Source: Pseudoselenomonas ruminantium (lineage in GTDB: Bacteria; Bacillota; Negativicutes; Selenomonadales; Selenomonadaceae). Taken from it: a DNA stretch of 64,000 nt. Location: NCBI RefSeq assembly GCF_900104055.1, contig NZ_FNJQ01000009.1:19450-83449 (forward strand), given 5' to 3'. Both the position numbers and the translations under genes were made by a program. Below, piece by piece: positions 46,491-55,230 of this stretch (its first letter is position 1; the number at the start of each line of letters is the position of its first letter). Below the pieces are notes generated by a model. It did no database searches. It saw only the letters and a program-made list of their open reading frames with translations, and was not told the origin of the DNA.

Positions 46491-48203
46491 ATGGCAACGA
46501 ATGACAAGCAAAGCGGCATGAGTCGCCGCAACTTCCTGAAGACGGGCGTTTTCGCCATGGCCGGTGTGATGACGGCTGGTGTGATGACGGGCTGCGGCAA
46601 TGGCCGCAAGGCGAACCTGCGCAAAGATAAAGAGGGCGGTCTGGCAGCCGGAGAAGAGCCGGCCTTCATGAAGGCACCGGAGCCGATTGCTGATAGTTCC
46701 ATCAAGGAGACGAAGGAAACCGACGTAGTGATCGTGGGCGCTGGGATGTCCGGTCTCTGTGCGGCTGTATCGGCTGCTGAAGCCGGAGCCAAGGTCATGG
46801 TTATCGAAAAGGGCCCGACCATCAACTTCCGCAGCTATGACTATGGTGCAGTCAATTCCAAATTGCAGCTGTCCGTGGGCAATCAGCTCAATCCCTTGGA
46901 TGTCACCCGCGAGATCATGCGCTGGGGCGGCTACAAGGCTGACCAGCAGGTGGTCAAGCTCTTCTCTGAGAAGAGCGGCATGGTCAATGACTGGATCGTG
47001 GAGCACGCGGAAAAACTCGGCTGCAAGGTAAAATCCGTCTGGACCAAGGATGATCAGATGTCTCCGAATGCCACGATTCCCAATATCCCGACGCTGTCCT
47101 TCGTGCTGGAGCCGCCCGCTGGCGCTGCCGAAGCTACGCCGAAAGGTATGATTGGCGGCAGTGCGGTTATCGCCATGGCCTATACGCTGAAGACCTCGGC
47201 TGAACAGCTGGGCTGTGAGATCTTCTACGAAACGCCGGGCGTGCAGCTGATCCGTCCGAATAACGAAGGACGGGTACAGGGCGTTATTGCGAAGGATAAA
47301 GACGGCAACTATATCAAGTTCCTGGCGAAAAAAGGCGTCATCCTTTGCTCCGGCGACTACGGCCATGATGAGGAAATGCTGCGCTATTACATCCCGGCCG
47401 CTACGAAAGTACAGAAAATCATGTACCCCAATTCCTTCAACACTGGCGATGGCCAGAAGATGGGACTTTGGGTGGGCGCCGGCATCGATGAAGGCCCGCA
47501 TGCGCCGATGCTCTTCGATAATGCCCTCTTAGATCCCGAAGGCAATTCCGGCGGCCGCATGGATGCTATTCCCCGTCAGCCATGGCTGGCCGTCAACAAG
47601 CGCGGTGAGCGTTATGCCAATGAAGACCTGCCCTTTGCCTATATCTGTAACCAGGCCCGCCAGCAGGTCGGTCTGACGCATTGGACGATCTTTGATGCTA
47701 AGTGGGAAGAGGAAGCGCCGCGCTTCAAGCAGAGTGCCTGCAAGAAACTCAAATACCATCATCGCAAGAATGAATTCGAGCAGCTCGTGGAAAAAGGCGT
47801 AATCGTCAAGGCCGATACGCTCGAAGAACTGGCCCAGAAAGCGCATCTGCCCTATGAGACGCTGAAAGCTACGGTTGAACGCTATAACGAAATGGCCCGC
47901 AAAGGTGTGGATGAGGACTTTGGCAAGGACAAGACCTATCTCACCACCGTGGAAAAAGCACCGTTCTATGCCGGTCATATCGGCACGGCCCTGCTCGTTA
48001 CGCTGGGCGGCCTGACCATCAATGACAAGCTGGAAGTCCTCGATAAGGAACGCAATGTGATTCCGGGGCTCTATGCCGCCGGCAACGCTTCGGGCAGCTT
48101 CTTTGCCACGGACTATCCAATCGTGGTCACGGGCTGCAGCCATGGCCGTGCCTACACCTTTGGTTATCTCGCCGGCAAGAGTGCCGCCGAGGCCAAGGCT
48201 TGA
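46491..48203 (+). CDS. Tat-exported FAD flavoprotein, fumarate-reductase-type
   Basis: 570 residues. Twin-arginine signal SRRNFLKTGVFAMAGVMTAG ends in VMTGC, which could be a lipoprotein cleavage site. FAD-binding Rossmann fold is DVVIVGAGMSGLCAAVSAAE. The C-terminus closes the FAD site (GLYAAGNASGSFFATDYP, GRAYTFGYLAG). The family includes flavocytochrome fumarate reductases and related enoate reductases. This protein has no haem domain, so the divergent pentahaem cytochrome probably feeds it. The substrate cannot be read from the sequence. Confidence 0.88.
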   Translation: MATNDKQSGMSRRNFLKTGVFAMAGVMTAGVMTGCGNGRKANLRKDKEGGLAAGEEPAFMKAPEPIADSSIKETKETDVVIVGAGMSGLCAAVSAAEAGAKVMVIEKGPTINFRSYDYGAVNSKLQLSVGNQLNPLDVTREIMRWGGYKADQQVVKLFSEKSGMVNDWIVEHAEKLGCKVKSVWTKDDQMSPNATIPNIPTLSFVLEPPAGAAEATPKGMIGGSAVIAMAYTLKTSAEQLGCEIFYETPGVQLIRPNNEGRVQGVIAKDKDGNYIKFLAKKGVILCSGDYGHDEEMLRYYIPAATKVQKIMYPNSFNTGDGQKMGLWVGAGIDEGPHAPMLFDNALLDPEGNSGGRMDAIPRQPWLAVNKRGERYANEDLPFAYICNQARQQVGLTHWTIFDAKWEEEAPRFKQSACKKLKYHHRKNEFEQLVEKGVIVKADTLEELAQKAHLPYETLKATVERYNEMARKGVDEDFGKDKTYLTTVEKAPFYAGHIGTALLVTLGGLTINDKLEVLDKERNVIPGLYAAGNASGSFFATDYPIVVTGCSHGRAYTFGYLAGKSAAEAKA

Positions 48204-48235
48204 TTTCAGCAAAAATATCAGGGGGATCGAAGGGT

Positions 48236-49468
48236 ATGAAAAAATTGATTGCTGCTGTGGGAACAGCTTGTTTATTGGGAAGTTGTGGCGTGGCTAATGC
48301 TGCGGCCAGTCCGTTTACGGATGTGCCGCAGGATTCCTGGGCCTATGATGCGGTAGCCCAGCTGGCTGCGGATGGCATTGTCGAAGGCTATGGCGATGGC
48401 ACATTCAAGGGAAAACGCGCCATTACCCGCTTTGAGATGGCGCAGATTACCGCCAAGGCCATGGCCAAGAATCCCCAGGGGGCAGATAAGGCTCTGGTGG
48501 AAAAACTGCAGGCTGAATTCAGTGAAGAGCTGAAAAATCTCGGTGTCCGGGTGGCAGAATTGGAGCGCAACGCTGACAAGCTGCGGTTTGACGGCTTCTT
48601 CCGCCTGCGGCAGGAGCATTTTGGCAAAGACAACAACTTTGCCAACACATCCAAGGCCTATGTCGAGCTGTATACGCATGCTCAGGTAAACGACAATTGG
48701 ACGGTGGAGTCAAAAGAGAAAATCACGACGAATATGAAGAACGACCAGGGAAACACTGGTCTGGTGGAACTTCATAATGCCTATGGCTACGGCAAGTACA
48801 AGAACTTCACCGTCAAGGTGGGCAAGTTCGACACGGTGGATGGCTATGCCTACACTCATGAAGATCCCATGCGGGGCGTGCAGGTCACGCTGGGGACGAA
48901 GCTGAAAGCCAAAATCGCTGGTGGACGTATCGGTAATCCGAACAATAAGTTCGATGCAGATGTGGTGTCGGGAATCTTCACCTATCCCATAGCCAAACGC
49001 ACGAATCTCTACGCTGGTTACTATTATCTGAAACCCTGGCGTTTAGGGGCGAATGCCTTCCAGTGCAAGAATGTGGCCAAGGAAGATTATTCTTTGGGCA
49101 ATATTGGGTTTGATACCCTGCTGGGGAAGAACTTCCGCTTTATCGCGCTTTATTCCCGCAGCAATGCTGAATCCACCGTGCCGGTCAACCGCAACGGTTT
49201 TCTGATCGAGCTGGACTACAAGCGCATGATGGTGCAGAATCCCGGCAGCTTTATGCTGATGCTCCGTCATCTGCGTGTCAACGACACCACGGCCATCTCT
49301 TCGCGCTATGAAGCTTACTGTCAGGGCCGTGCCTATGGTACAGAGATTGGCGGCTGCTATGCGCCCATCAAGAATGTCGAGCTGGGTGCCAAGTATTTCT
49401 TCGGCAAGGATGAAGTGACCAAAAAGACCAAGACCTTCGTCCGTACGGAAGCAAAATACTTCTTCTAA
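48236..49468 (+). CDS. SLH-domain outer-membrane porin (OmpM-like)
   Basis: Signal peptide (KKLIAAVGTACLLGSC, cleavage near VANAA). One S-layer homology domain follows (PFTDVPQDSWAYDAVAQLAA, ITRFEMAQI). Then a short coiled coil (EKLQAEFSEELKNLGVRVAE) and a beta-barrel ending in aromatic RTEAKYFF. In Negativicutes such proteins tether the outer membrane to peptidoglycan and form pores. ATG at 48236 is ten bases after AGGGGG; an in-frame TTG at 48200 overlaps the previous gene. It follows the flavoprotein closely. Confidence 0.93.
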   Translation: MKKLIAAVGTACLLGSCGVANAAASPFTDVPQDSWAYDAVAQLAADGIVEGYGDGTFKGKRAITRFEMAQITAKAMAKNPQGADKALVEKLQAEFSEELKNLGVRVAELERNADKLRFDGFFRLRQEHFGKDNNFANTSKAYVELYTHAQVNDNWTVESKEKITTNMKNDQGNTGLVELHNAYGYGKYKNFTVKVGKFDTVDGYAYTHEDPMRGVQVTLGTKLKAKIAGGRIGNPNNKFDADVVSGIFTYPIAKRTNLYAGYYYLKPWRLGANAFQCKNVAKEDYSLGNIGFDTLLGKNFRFIALYSRSNAESTVPVNRNGFLIELDYKRMMVQNPGSFMLMLRHLRVNDTTAISSRYEAYCQGRAYGTEIGGCYAPIKNVELGAKYFFGKDEVTKKTKTFVRTEAKYFF

Positions 49469-49506
49469 AATTTACGGATATTTCCATAATATACATATAT
49501 CACACA

Positions 49507-49534
49507 GCCTTCCCCTTTCGGGGAAGGCATTTTG
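49507..49534 (+). terminator. Terminator of the SLH porin
   Basis: GCCTTCCCC-TTTC-GGGGAAGGC (49507-49528), then ATTTTGTT. Confidence 0.85.
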
Positions 49535-49571
49535 TTCATAAAAAGTTCATAATTTGTTCCCAACCTGTTTA

Positions 49572-49600
49572 TTGAATTCGCGTTCCCGAATGATTAAAAT
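49572..49600 (+). promoter_or_regulatory. Promoter of the PucR-type regulator gene
   Basis: TTGAAT (49572-49577), 17 bases, TAAAAT (49595-49600). An inverted repeat ATTCG-N5-CGAAT lies in the spacer and could be an operator. Confidence 0.6.
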
Positions 49601-49656
49601 ATTTACAGATTTATGAGAGAATAAAATATGTTTATGGATATTTAGGGGGAGCATAA

Positions 49657-50475
49657 ATGAAAAAGCAGGAGTGGGAACTGTTTTTGGATCGTATGCTGGA
49701 ACAGGGAAAGAAGGACAAGGAAGCTGGCATGCCCATCCGGCAGGATGGCTATACGGTGATTCTGGTGCAGGCGGCAGAAAAGGAGCTGGTAGGACAGCTG
49801 CATAAATTCCTGTCGGCACGCCGGGAGGAGCATCTGTTCATCAGCCAGCCCGCAGCTTATAAGCAGGGCTTTTTGCTGGTGGCCACTGGCGGCAGCAATA
49901 TGGTGGAGAATCTGCTGGCTGAGTGGCAGCTGGACTTTGGGGAGCAGTATGGTGCAGCCGCGTTCAGCATCGGCGGCAGCCATGACCTCATGGATATCTA
50001 TCAAAGCCTGCGGGAAGCACGGATGGCGGGATTTTTCCAGCAGGTGACAGGAAAAAGCGCTTTCGTGCAGAATTTTAATCGCATGGGGCTATTTACCAGC
50101 TTGTTTCGGCAAAGCAGCGGGGAACTCACCATGTTCTGCGAGCAGACCATCGGGCCGCTCATGGAATATGACCAGATGTTCAATACCCGGTTGCTGGAAA
50201 CCCTGCGGGTGCTGCTGGACGAGGATTTCAATTGGACAAGGACGGCGGCGCGGCTTTATGTGCATGTGAATACGCTGCGTTACCGGTATGAGAAGATCCG
50301 GCAGATCCTGGACATGGATGAATCCTTGGCTGTGCGGGCAGATCTTTTTGCCGCCGTGCGGGCATCTGAGGTGCTGGCGGCCATGAAGCGGACGAAGGTC
50401 AGTGTCCTGCGGCCCAAACAGGAACGGAAGGAAGTATTTTTCCATGCAGATAAAAAGACGGCTGTTTCTTTCTAA
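49657..50475 (+). CDS. PucR/CdaR-type transcriptional regulator
   Basis: 272 residues. The C-terminal helix-turn-helix is the PucR type: LLDEDFNWTRTAARLYVHVN, TLRYRYEKIRQIL. The N-terminal part is a small alpha/beta sensory domain of unknown ligand. Its 3-prime end overlaps the histidine kinase gene by 32 bases, so a one-operon unit with the two-component pair is likely. Confidence 0.82.
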   Translation: MKKQEWELFLDRMLEQGKKDKEAGMPIRQDGYTVILVQAAEKELVGQLHKFLSARREEHLFISQPAAYKQGFLLVATGGSNMVENLLAEWQLDFGEQYGAAAFSIGGSHDLMDIYQSLREARMAGFFQQVTGKSAFVQNFNRMGLFTSLFRQSSGELTMFCEQTIGPLMEYDQMFNTRLLETLRVLLDEDFNWTRTAARLYVHVNTLRYRYEKIRQILDMDESLAVRADLFAAVRASEVLAAMKRTKVSVLRPKQERKEVFFHADKKTAVSF

Positions 50476-51901
50476 CATCATGATGTTTGCTTTGCCCTTC
50501 GCTATCATCGCTGTGATGGCGGGGGCTTTATATTTATCCTATCAGGAGGCCAAGCTGGGGGTTTTTGGCAATACGAGCCATGATAAACATGTGGTCCATG
50601 TAGTGCAGGAGGATATGCGCCAGACGGTGGCCGGCCTGCCCGTGGGAAATCCGGCAATGTGGCAGGGTAGTTTGACTGAGCTGGCCCGGCGGATGGAGGC
50701 CGATAACTATCATCTGGCCGTGGTGGATAATCGTGGCATCACGCTCTATAGCAATCTGACGGAAATTGAAGAGATGCAGATCGAGGAGGAACTGAAGCCC
50801 GTGGCCTTCGTGGAGGACTCGGCGGTATTCGTCTTCCGGGACAGCAATATCATCAAATATATGTTCAGTCGGGAGGATAAGGAATATCATCTGATCGGGA
50901 TTCGCAGCTTCGATATCTCCACGGGCAGGGGCCTCCTGGGCGGGCTTTATCATAGCTATGCCAGCGGTCTGCTGCTCATGGGGCTGCTGGTATTCATGCT
51001 CATAAACCTCTGGCTGGCGCATCGGTTGTCGCAGAAGATCCTGCAGCCGATTGCCGCCTTGCGCAAGGCGGCCTCGGCGGTGGAGCAGGGCGATCTCACC
51101 TATCATGTGAAGCCGGTAGGGGATGAGGAATTTGCGGCGCTTTGCCGTCATTTCAACGGGATGGCGGAGAAACTGGCCGAATTGCAGGCAGCCCGGAATG
51201 AAAGCGATGAGGAACGCCGCACCCTGATTGCTGGAATCTCCCATGATATCCGCACGCCGCTGACGGTAATCCGGGGTTATGTGGAAGGGCTCAAGGACGG
51301 CGTGGCCAAAGATGAGAACATGCAGAAGCGCTATCTGGATAAGATTGCTGCCGGCACGGAACAGATAAGCAGTCTGCTGGAGCGTCTGTTCCTGTATTCC
51401 AAGCTGAACATGGAGGCCTATCCGTTCAATTTCCGTCAGGTGAAGTTTGCCAGCTGGCTGCAGTCAAGGGCTGGTGAATTCCAGCAGATCCTGCCGGCGG
51501 GCGGCAGCCTGCAGATTTCCAGCGTACCGGAGAATCTGGCCGCGCGCGTGCAGATGGATACGACGGAAATCCAGCGGGTGATGACGAATCTGTTGGAAAA
51601 TGCGGTGAAATATCATCCGGCACCAGATATGATACATGTTAGTATCCAGGTCAGTTTAGTGGGAAGGGAATTGCTGCTCAGGCTGGCCGATAATGGTCCG
51701 GGCGTAGCTGCAGAGAATCTGCCCCGGCTCTTCCAAGAATTTTATCGTACGGATGCGGCCCGCAGTGAAACCAAGCGGGGCAGCGGCCTGGGGCTGGCAA
51801 TCTGCAGGCGCATTGTCGAGGCACATCAGGGACGCATCTGGGCGGAAAGCCGTGATGAGGGCACGGGGCTTTGCATCTGCATCGTATTGCCTACCGTGTA
51901 G
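50444..51901 (+). CDS. Sensor histidine kinase
   Basis: 485 residues: N-terminal TM helix (IMMFALPFAIIAVMAGALYL), an extracytoplasmic sensor of about 140 residues, a second TM (YASGLLLMGLLVFMLINLWL), a HAMP linker, HisKA box AGISHDIRTPLTVIRG with the phospho-His, and HATPase boxes NLLENAVKYH, DNGPGV and GSGLGLAICRRIVEAH. ATG at 50444 lies inside the end of the PucR gene and follows GGAAGGAAG. Confidence 0.94.
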   Translation: MQIKRRLFLSNIMMFALPFAIIAVMAGALYLSYQEAKLGVFGNTSHDKHVVHVVQEDMRQTVAGLPVGNPAMWQGSLTELARRMEADNYHLAVVDNRGITLYSNLTEIEEMQIEEELKPVAFVEDSAVFVFRDSNIIKYMFSREDKEYHLIGIRSFDISTGRGLLGGLYHSYASGLLLMGLLVFMLINLWLAHRLSQKILQPIAALRKAASAVEQGDLTYHVKPVGDEEFAALCRHFNGMAEKLAELQAARNESDEERRTLIAGISHDIRTPLTVIRGYVEGLKDGVAKDENMQKRYLDKIAAGTEQISSLLERLFLYSKLNMEAYPFNFRQVKFASWLQSRAGEFQQILPAGGSLQISSVPENLAARVQMDTTEIQRVMTNLLENAVKYHPAPDMIHVSIQVSLVGRELLLRLADNGPGVAAENLPRLFQEFYRTDAARSETKRGSGLGLAICRRIVEAHQGRIWAESRDEGTGLCICIVLPTV

Positions 51902-51912
51902 GAGGGATGAGA

Positions 51913-52605
51913 ATGGAACGCATATTACTGGTTGAAGATGATAGGGATATCGCCGAACTCGAACGCGATTATCTGGAACTCAACGGCTTTGCCGTGGATA
52001 TGGAGGCCAATGGCCGCGTGGGCTTGGAACGGGCTCTGGCGGGGGCATATGATCTGCTGATCCTCGATATCATGCTGCCGGAACTCGATGGGCTCGATAT
52101 CTGCAAGGCAGTGCGGGAGCAAAAGGAAATCCCCATTCTCATGGTGACAGCCCGTAAGGAAGATATCGACAAGATCCGGGGACTGTCCGTGGGGGCGGAT
52201 GATTATATCGTCAAGCCCTTCTCGCCCAGTGAGCTCGTGGCCAGAGTCAGGGCGCATCTGACGCGCTACAAGCGCCTGACGGCGGTGGCTCGGGAAGAAG
52301 CCAGGGTGCAGGAACTGCAGCATGGAAACTTGCGCTTACTGCCTGAGGCGCGGCGGGTTTTTCTGGCAGAACAGGAAATCCATCTGCCGAACCGGGAATT
52401 TGAGCTGCTGGAATTCTTCCTGCGTCATCCCCAGCAGGTGTTTTCCAAGGAAGAACTGTTTGAAGCCCTCTGGGGAGCCGAAGCCGTAGGGGATATTTCC
52501 ACCGTGGCGGTGCATGTGAAGCGACTGCGGGAAAAAATCGAGACAGAAGATGCGCCGCATATCGAAACCGTATGGGGAACGGGCTATCGGCTCTGCAAAA
52601 TTTAA
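51913..52605 (+). CDS. OmpR/PhoB-family response regulator
   Basis: 230 residues. The receiver domain has acidic DD near residue 9, phospho-Asp in LLILDIMLPELDG and Lys in DYIVKPFSP. A winged-helix DNA-binding domain follows (LPNREFELLEFFLRHPQQVF, VHVKRLREKI). ATG at 51913 is six bases after GGAGGG. It pairs with the kinase directly upstream. Confidence 0.96.
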   Translation: MERILLVEDDRDIAELERDYLELNGFAVDMEANGRVGLERALAGAYDLLILDIMLPELDGLDICKAVREQKEIPILMVTARKEDIDKIRGLSVGADDYIVKPFSPSELVARVRAHLTRYKRLTAVAREEARVQELQHGNLRLLPEARRVFLAEQEIHLPNREFELLEFFLRHPQQVFSKEELFEALWGAEAVGDISTVAVHVKRLREKIETEDAPHIETVWGTGYRLCKI

Positions 52606-52624
52606 ACTTGGCGCAGAAGGACAC

Positions 52625-52653
52625 TTGTCTTTTTATGCGGAACCTGCTAGAAT
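52625..52653 (+). promoter_or_regulatory. Promoter of thiC
   Basis: TTGTCT (52625-52630), 17 bases, TAGAAT (52648-52653). Confidence 0.7.
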
Positions 52654-52695
52654 AGACAGTAGATTTCCCCCGTGGGATGACCAAAATTGAATAGA

Positions 52696-52772
52696 ACGGG
52701 AGCTCGCAGACGGGCTGAGAGGAAACTGAGCGTTTCGACCGAACCTGATTTGGATAATGCCAACGTAGGGAA
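52696..52772 (+). promoter_or_regulatory. TPP riboswitch
   Basis: THI-box consensus: CGGGAGCTCGCAGACGGGCT, GAGAGGAAACTGAG, and GACCGAACCTGATTTGGATA followed by ATGCCAACGTAGGGA. It binds thiamine pyrophosphate and controls the downstream terminator. Confidence 0.95.
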
Positions 52773-52782
52773 AGACATAGAC

Positions 52783-52824
52783 TGTGGACGGACTTTATTC
52801 AAAGTTCGTCCACATTTTTATTTT
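52783..52824 (+). terminator. Riboswitch-controlled terminator before thiC
   Basis: TGTGGACGGACTTT (52783-52796) pairs with AAAGTTCGTCCACA (52801-52814), followed by TTTTTATTTT. It should form when TPP is bound. Confidence 0.92.
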
Positions 52825-52839
52825 GCAGGAGGTTAGCGG

Positions 52840-54153
52840 ATGAACAGCAATTACACAACGCAGATGGACGCAGCCCGCAAGGGCATCACGACACGGGAAA
52901 TGGAAATCGTGGCGCAGAAGGAACGGATGGAACCGGAAAAGTTGCGCCAACTGGTGGCAGAGGGCAAGGTGGCCATCTGTGCCAACAAGAAGCATAAGGC
53001 CTTGAACCCCGAGGGCGTGGGCAGCATGCTGCGGACGAAGATCAATGTGAACCTGGGGGTTTCCCGGGACTGTAAGGATTATGACCTCGAGATGCAGAAG
53101 GTCATGAGCGCCGTGGACTTAGGCGCGGAATCCATCATGGACCTGTCGAGCCATGGCAATACGCAGCCCTTCCGTCAGAAGCTCACAGCCGAGTGCCCCG
53201 CGATGATTGGCACGGTGCCCATCTATGACAGCGTAATCCACTACCAGCGGGATTTGGCGGAACTTACGGCGCAGGATTTTCTCGATGTCATTCGTCTGCA
53301 CGCTGAGGATGGCGTGGACTTTGTGACCTTGCACTGCGGTATTACCCGGGATACGGTACGGCAGATTCGTGGACAGTCCCGGAAGATGAATATCGTGAGC
53401 CGGGGCGGCAGTCTCGTGTTTGCCTGGATGAGCATGACCGGGGAGGAAAATCCCTTCTATGAATATTTTGATGAAATCCTGGATATCTGTGCGGAATACG
53501 ATGTGACGATTTCCCTCGGGGATGCCTGCCGCCCGGGGTGTCTGGCCGATGCCACCGACAACTGTCAGATCGACGAGCTTTCCCGCCTCGGGGAACTGGT
53601 CGAGCGTGCCTGGAAGCGCAATGTGCAGGTGATGGTGGAAGGCCCGGGACATGTGCCTCTCAATCAGATTGCGGCCAATATGGAAATCCAGAAGACGCTT
53701 TGCCATGGTGCGCCCTTCTATGTGTTGGGGCCATTGGTCACGGATATCGCGCCGGGCTATGACCATATCACGGCGGCGATTGGCGGGGCAGTGGCCGCCA
53801 TGCATGGCGCAGCCTTCCTGTGCTATGTGACGCCGGCCGAGCATCTGGCCTTGCCGAATCTGGACGATGTACGGCAGGGAATCATCGCAAGCAAGATTGC
53901 CGCGCATGCCGCCGATATCGCCAAGGGCCTGCCAGGGGCAAGGGAAGCAGATGACCAGATGGCTGCGGCTCGTCGTGAACTCAACTGGGAAAAGCAGTTT
54001 GCCTGTGCTTTGGACAAGGATACGGCGCAGGCCATCCGCGAAAGCCGTATGCCGGAGGACGGCCATAGCGAAACCTGCAGTATGTGCGGCAAGTTCTGCG
54101 CCGTGCGCAGCATGAACAAGGCACTCAACCACGAATACATTGATATATTGTAA
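52840..54153 (+). CDS. thiC: ThiC, phosphomethylpyrimidine synthase
   Basis: Radical SAM enzyme that turns aminoimidazole ribotide into the HMP-phosphate of thiamine. It has [36 protein letters not shown] and the C-terminal cluster motif CSMCGKFC. 437 residues, the shorter form without the long N-domain of Gram-negative ThiC. AGGAGG ribosome site. No other thi gene is adjacent. Confidence 0.97.
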   Translation: MNSNYTTQMDAARKGITTREMEIVAQKERMEPEKLRQLVAEGKVAICANKKHKALNPEGVGSMLRTKINVNLGVSRDCKDYDLEMQKVMSAVDLGAESIMDLSSHGNTQPFRQKLTAECPAMIGTVPIYDSVIHYQRDLAELTAQDFLDVIRLHAEDGVDFVTLHCGITRDTVRQIRGQSRKMNIVSRGGSLVFAWMSMTGEENPFYEYFDEILDICAEYDVTISLGDACRPGCLADATDNCQIDELSRLGELVERAWKRNVQVMVEGPGHVPLNQIAANMEIQKTLCHGAPFYVLGPLVTDIAPGYDHITAAIGGAVAAMHGAAFLCYVTPAEHLALPNLDDVRQGIIASKIAAHAADIAKGLPGAREADDQMAAARRELNWEKQFACALDKDTAQAIRESRMPEDGHSETCSMCGKFCAVRSMNKALNHEYIDIL

Positions 54154-54165
54154 GCCGTTTTTTCA

Positions 54166-54200
54166 CTGCTGCCGCTGGTTCTTGGAGCTGGCGGCAGTTC
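54166..54200 (+). terminator. Probable terminator after thiC
   Basis: CTGCCGC / GCGGCAG stem around a 15-base loop, followed by a short T-containing stretch TTCTGTCTT. Confidence 0.6.
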
Positions 54201-54306
54201 TGTCTTCAGACTGTTTTCATAGTCAATCATCATATTTTCATTTATATTTGTTATACTTCATCGTGTTCGAAGGTTAGCTTAAGGCAAGACTGGAGGAAAC
54301 AAGAAG

Positions 54307-54984
54307 ATGAATCAGATGAAGAAAATCAGCAAGAACATAAGCAGCAATATCATGAAGAATATGCATCTGCAGCAGATGCGGGCTTCCCTGACCAGGATCA
54401 CGGCAGTAATGGCCGTGACGATGGCAGTATTGGCGCAGAGCCTTATCGCCGAAGCGCAGGCCGCTGAGCCGGATGTCACCCGGGATATGCGGGCCTTGGA
54501 GCAGAAGGGCGTTTATCTGACCGGTCTCACGCACCGCATCAAGGCCGAGGACAGCCTGATGCAGAAGATCTTGACCGATGCCGTGGCCGACAATGTGGAC
54601 CTGGGGCAGGCCGCAGATGGCATCAGCGATGTACTGCGTTATACGCTGGTGATAAAAGAAGCCGATTACAGCCGCCGCGTGCCGGAGGCCATGGAAAAAC
54701 TCACGGCCAGCGGTTACGAGGTGTTGAAATTCCGCAATGCCTGGGGCGGCAAATTCTATCAGGGCATCAACGTGCAGCTCATGAGCCCTGCCGGTGTCAA
54801 GACGGAACTGCAGTTCCATACGCCGCAGTCCTATGCTATCAAGCAGGCTTCCCACGGCGTCTACGAGATTCGCCGCAATCCCGAAGCCACACCCGAAGAA
54901 GTGGCCGATGCCACGGCCAAAAGCATCGCCTATAATGCGCAGGTGAAGGTCCCGGCCGGCGCAAAGGAAATCTGCTGGCAATAA
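54307..54984 (+). CDS. Exported RelA/SpoT-like nucleotide pyrophosphokinase-fold protein
   Basis: 225 residues. Residues 31-52 form a signal peptide (ITAVMAVTMAVLAQSLIAEA). The mature part matches the RSH synthetase domain: basic nucleotide-binding motif R77-x-K79-x3-S83 (THRIKAEDSLMQK), catalytic Asp108 in ISDVLRYTLVI, strand YQGINVQLMSP, and Glu167 in TELQFHT, equivalent to the ExQ of EIQIRT. No HD hydrolase, TGS or ACT domain. A secreted nucleotide 3-prime-pyrophosphokinase or toxin is possible. Stand-alone gene with ribosome site TGGAGG. Confidence 0.72.
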   Translation: MNQMKKISKNISSNIMKNMHLQQMRASLTRITAVMAVTMAVLAQSLIAEAQAAEPDVTRDMRALEQKGVYLTGLTHRIKAEDSLMQKILTDAVADNVDLGQAADGISDVLRYTLVIKEADYSRRVPEAMEKLTASGYEVLKFRNAWGGKFYQGINVQLMSPAGVKTELQFHTPQSYAIKQASHGVYEIRRNPEATPEEVADATAKSIAYNAQVKVPAGAKEICWQ

Positions 54985-55022
54985 AGTGAGAAAAATCACA
55001 AGCATAAATCCGGAAAATAGTG

Positions 55023-55028
55023 TATAAT
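55023..55028 (+). promoter_or_regulatory. -10 box of the molybdenum-cofactor operon
   Basis: TATAAT at 55023-55028; no clear -35 is seen. A structured leader begins about 20 bases later. Confidence 0.6.
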
Positions 55029-55049
55029 ACTTAATAAGAGCAAACAAAT

Positions 55050-55170
55050 AAAACTCCGAGCAAAAATATCTAAGGCCTGTGATGCTGGCTATGATATTGC
55101 GCCGGGGCCCTGCGGGAAACGGCAGGACCTTCCATTTTGAAAAGGGGTATTTCGTTCTGGTTGAGTATCA
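55050..55170 (+). promoter_or_regulatory. Probable Moco (molybdenum/tungsten cofactor) riboswitch
   Basis: The 200-base leader before moe/moa genes contains AACTCCGAGC, AAGGCCTGTGATGCTGGCT and a hairpin with GCGGGAAACGGC (CCTGC..GCAGG), then CCTTCC/GGGG pairings. This fits the layout of the Moco RNA motif and sits exactly where that motif is found. I cannot score it against the covariance model. Confidence 0.65.
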
Positions 55171-55174
55171 GGTG

Positions 55175-55211
55175 AAGACTATCCTTTTCGCATGGAGAGG
55201 ATAGTCTTTTT
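55175..55211 (+). terminator. Leader terminator before the moe-moa operon
   Basis: AAGACTATCC (55175-55184) / GGATAGTCTT (55199-55208), then a T run; ideal expression platform for the upstream riboswitch. Confidence 0.85.
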
Positions 55212-55230
55212 AGTTGGGAGAGCGTATACG

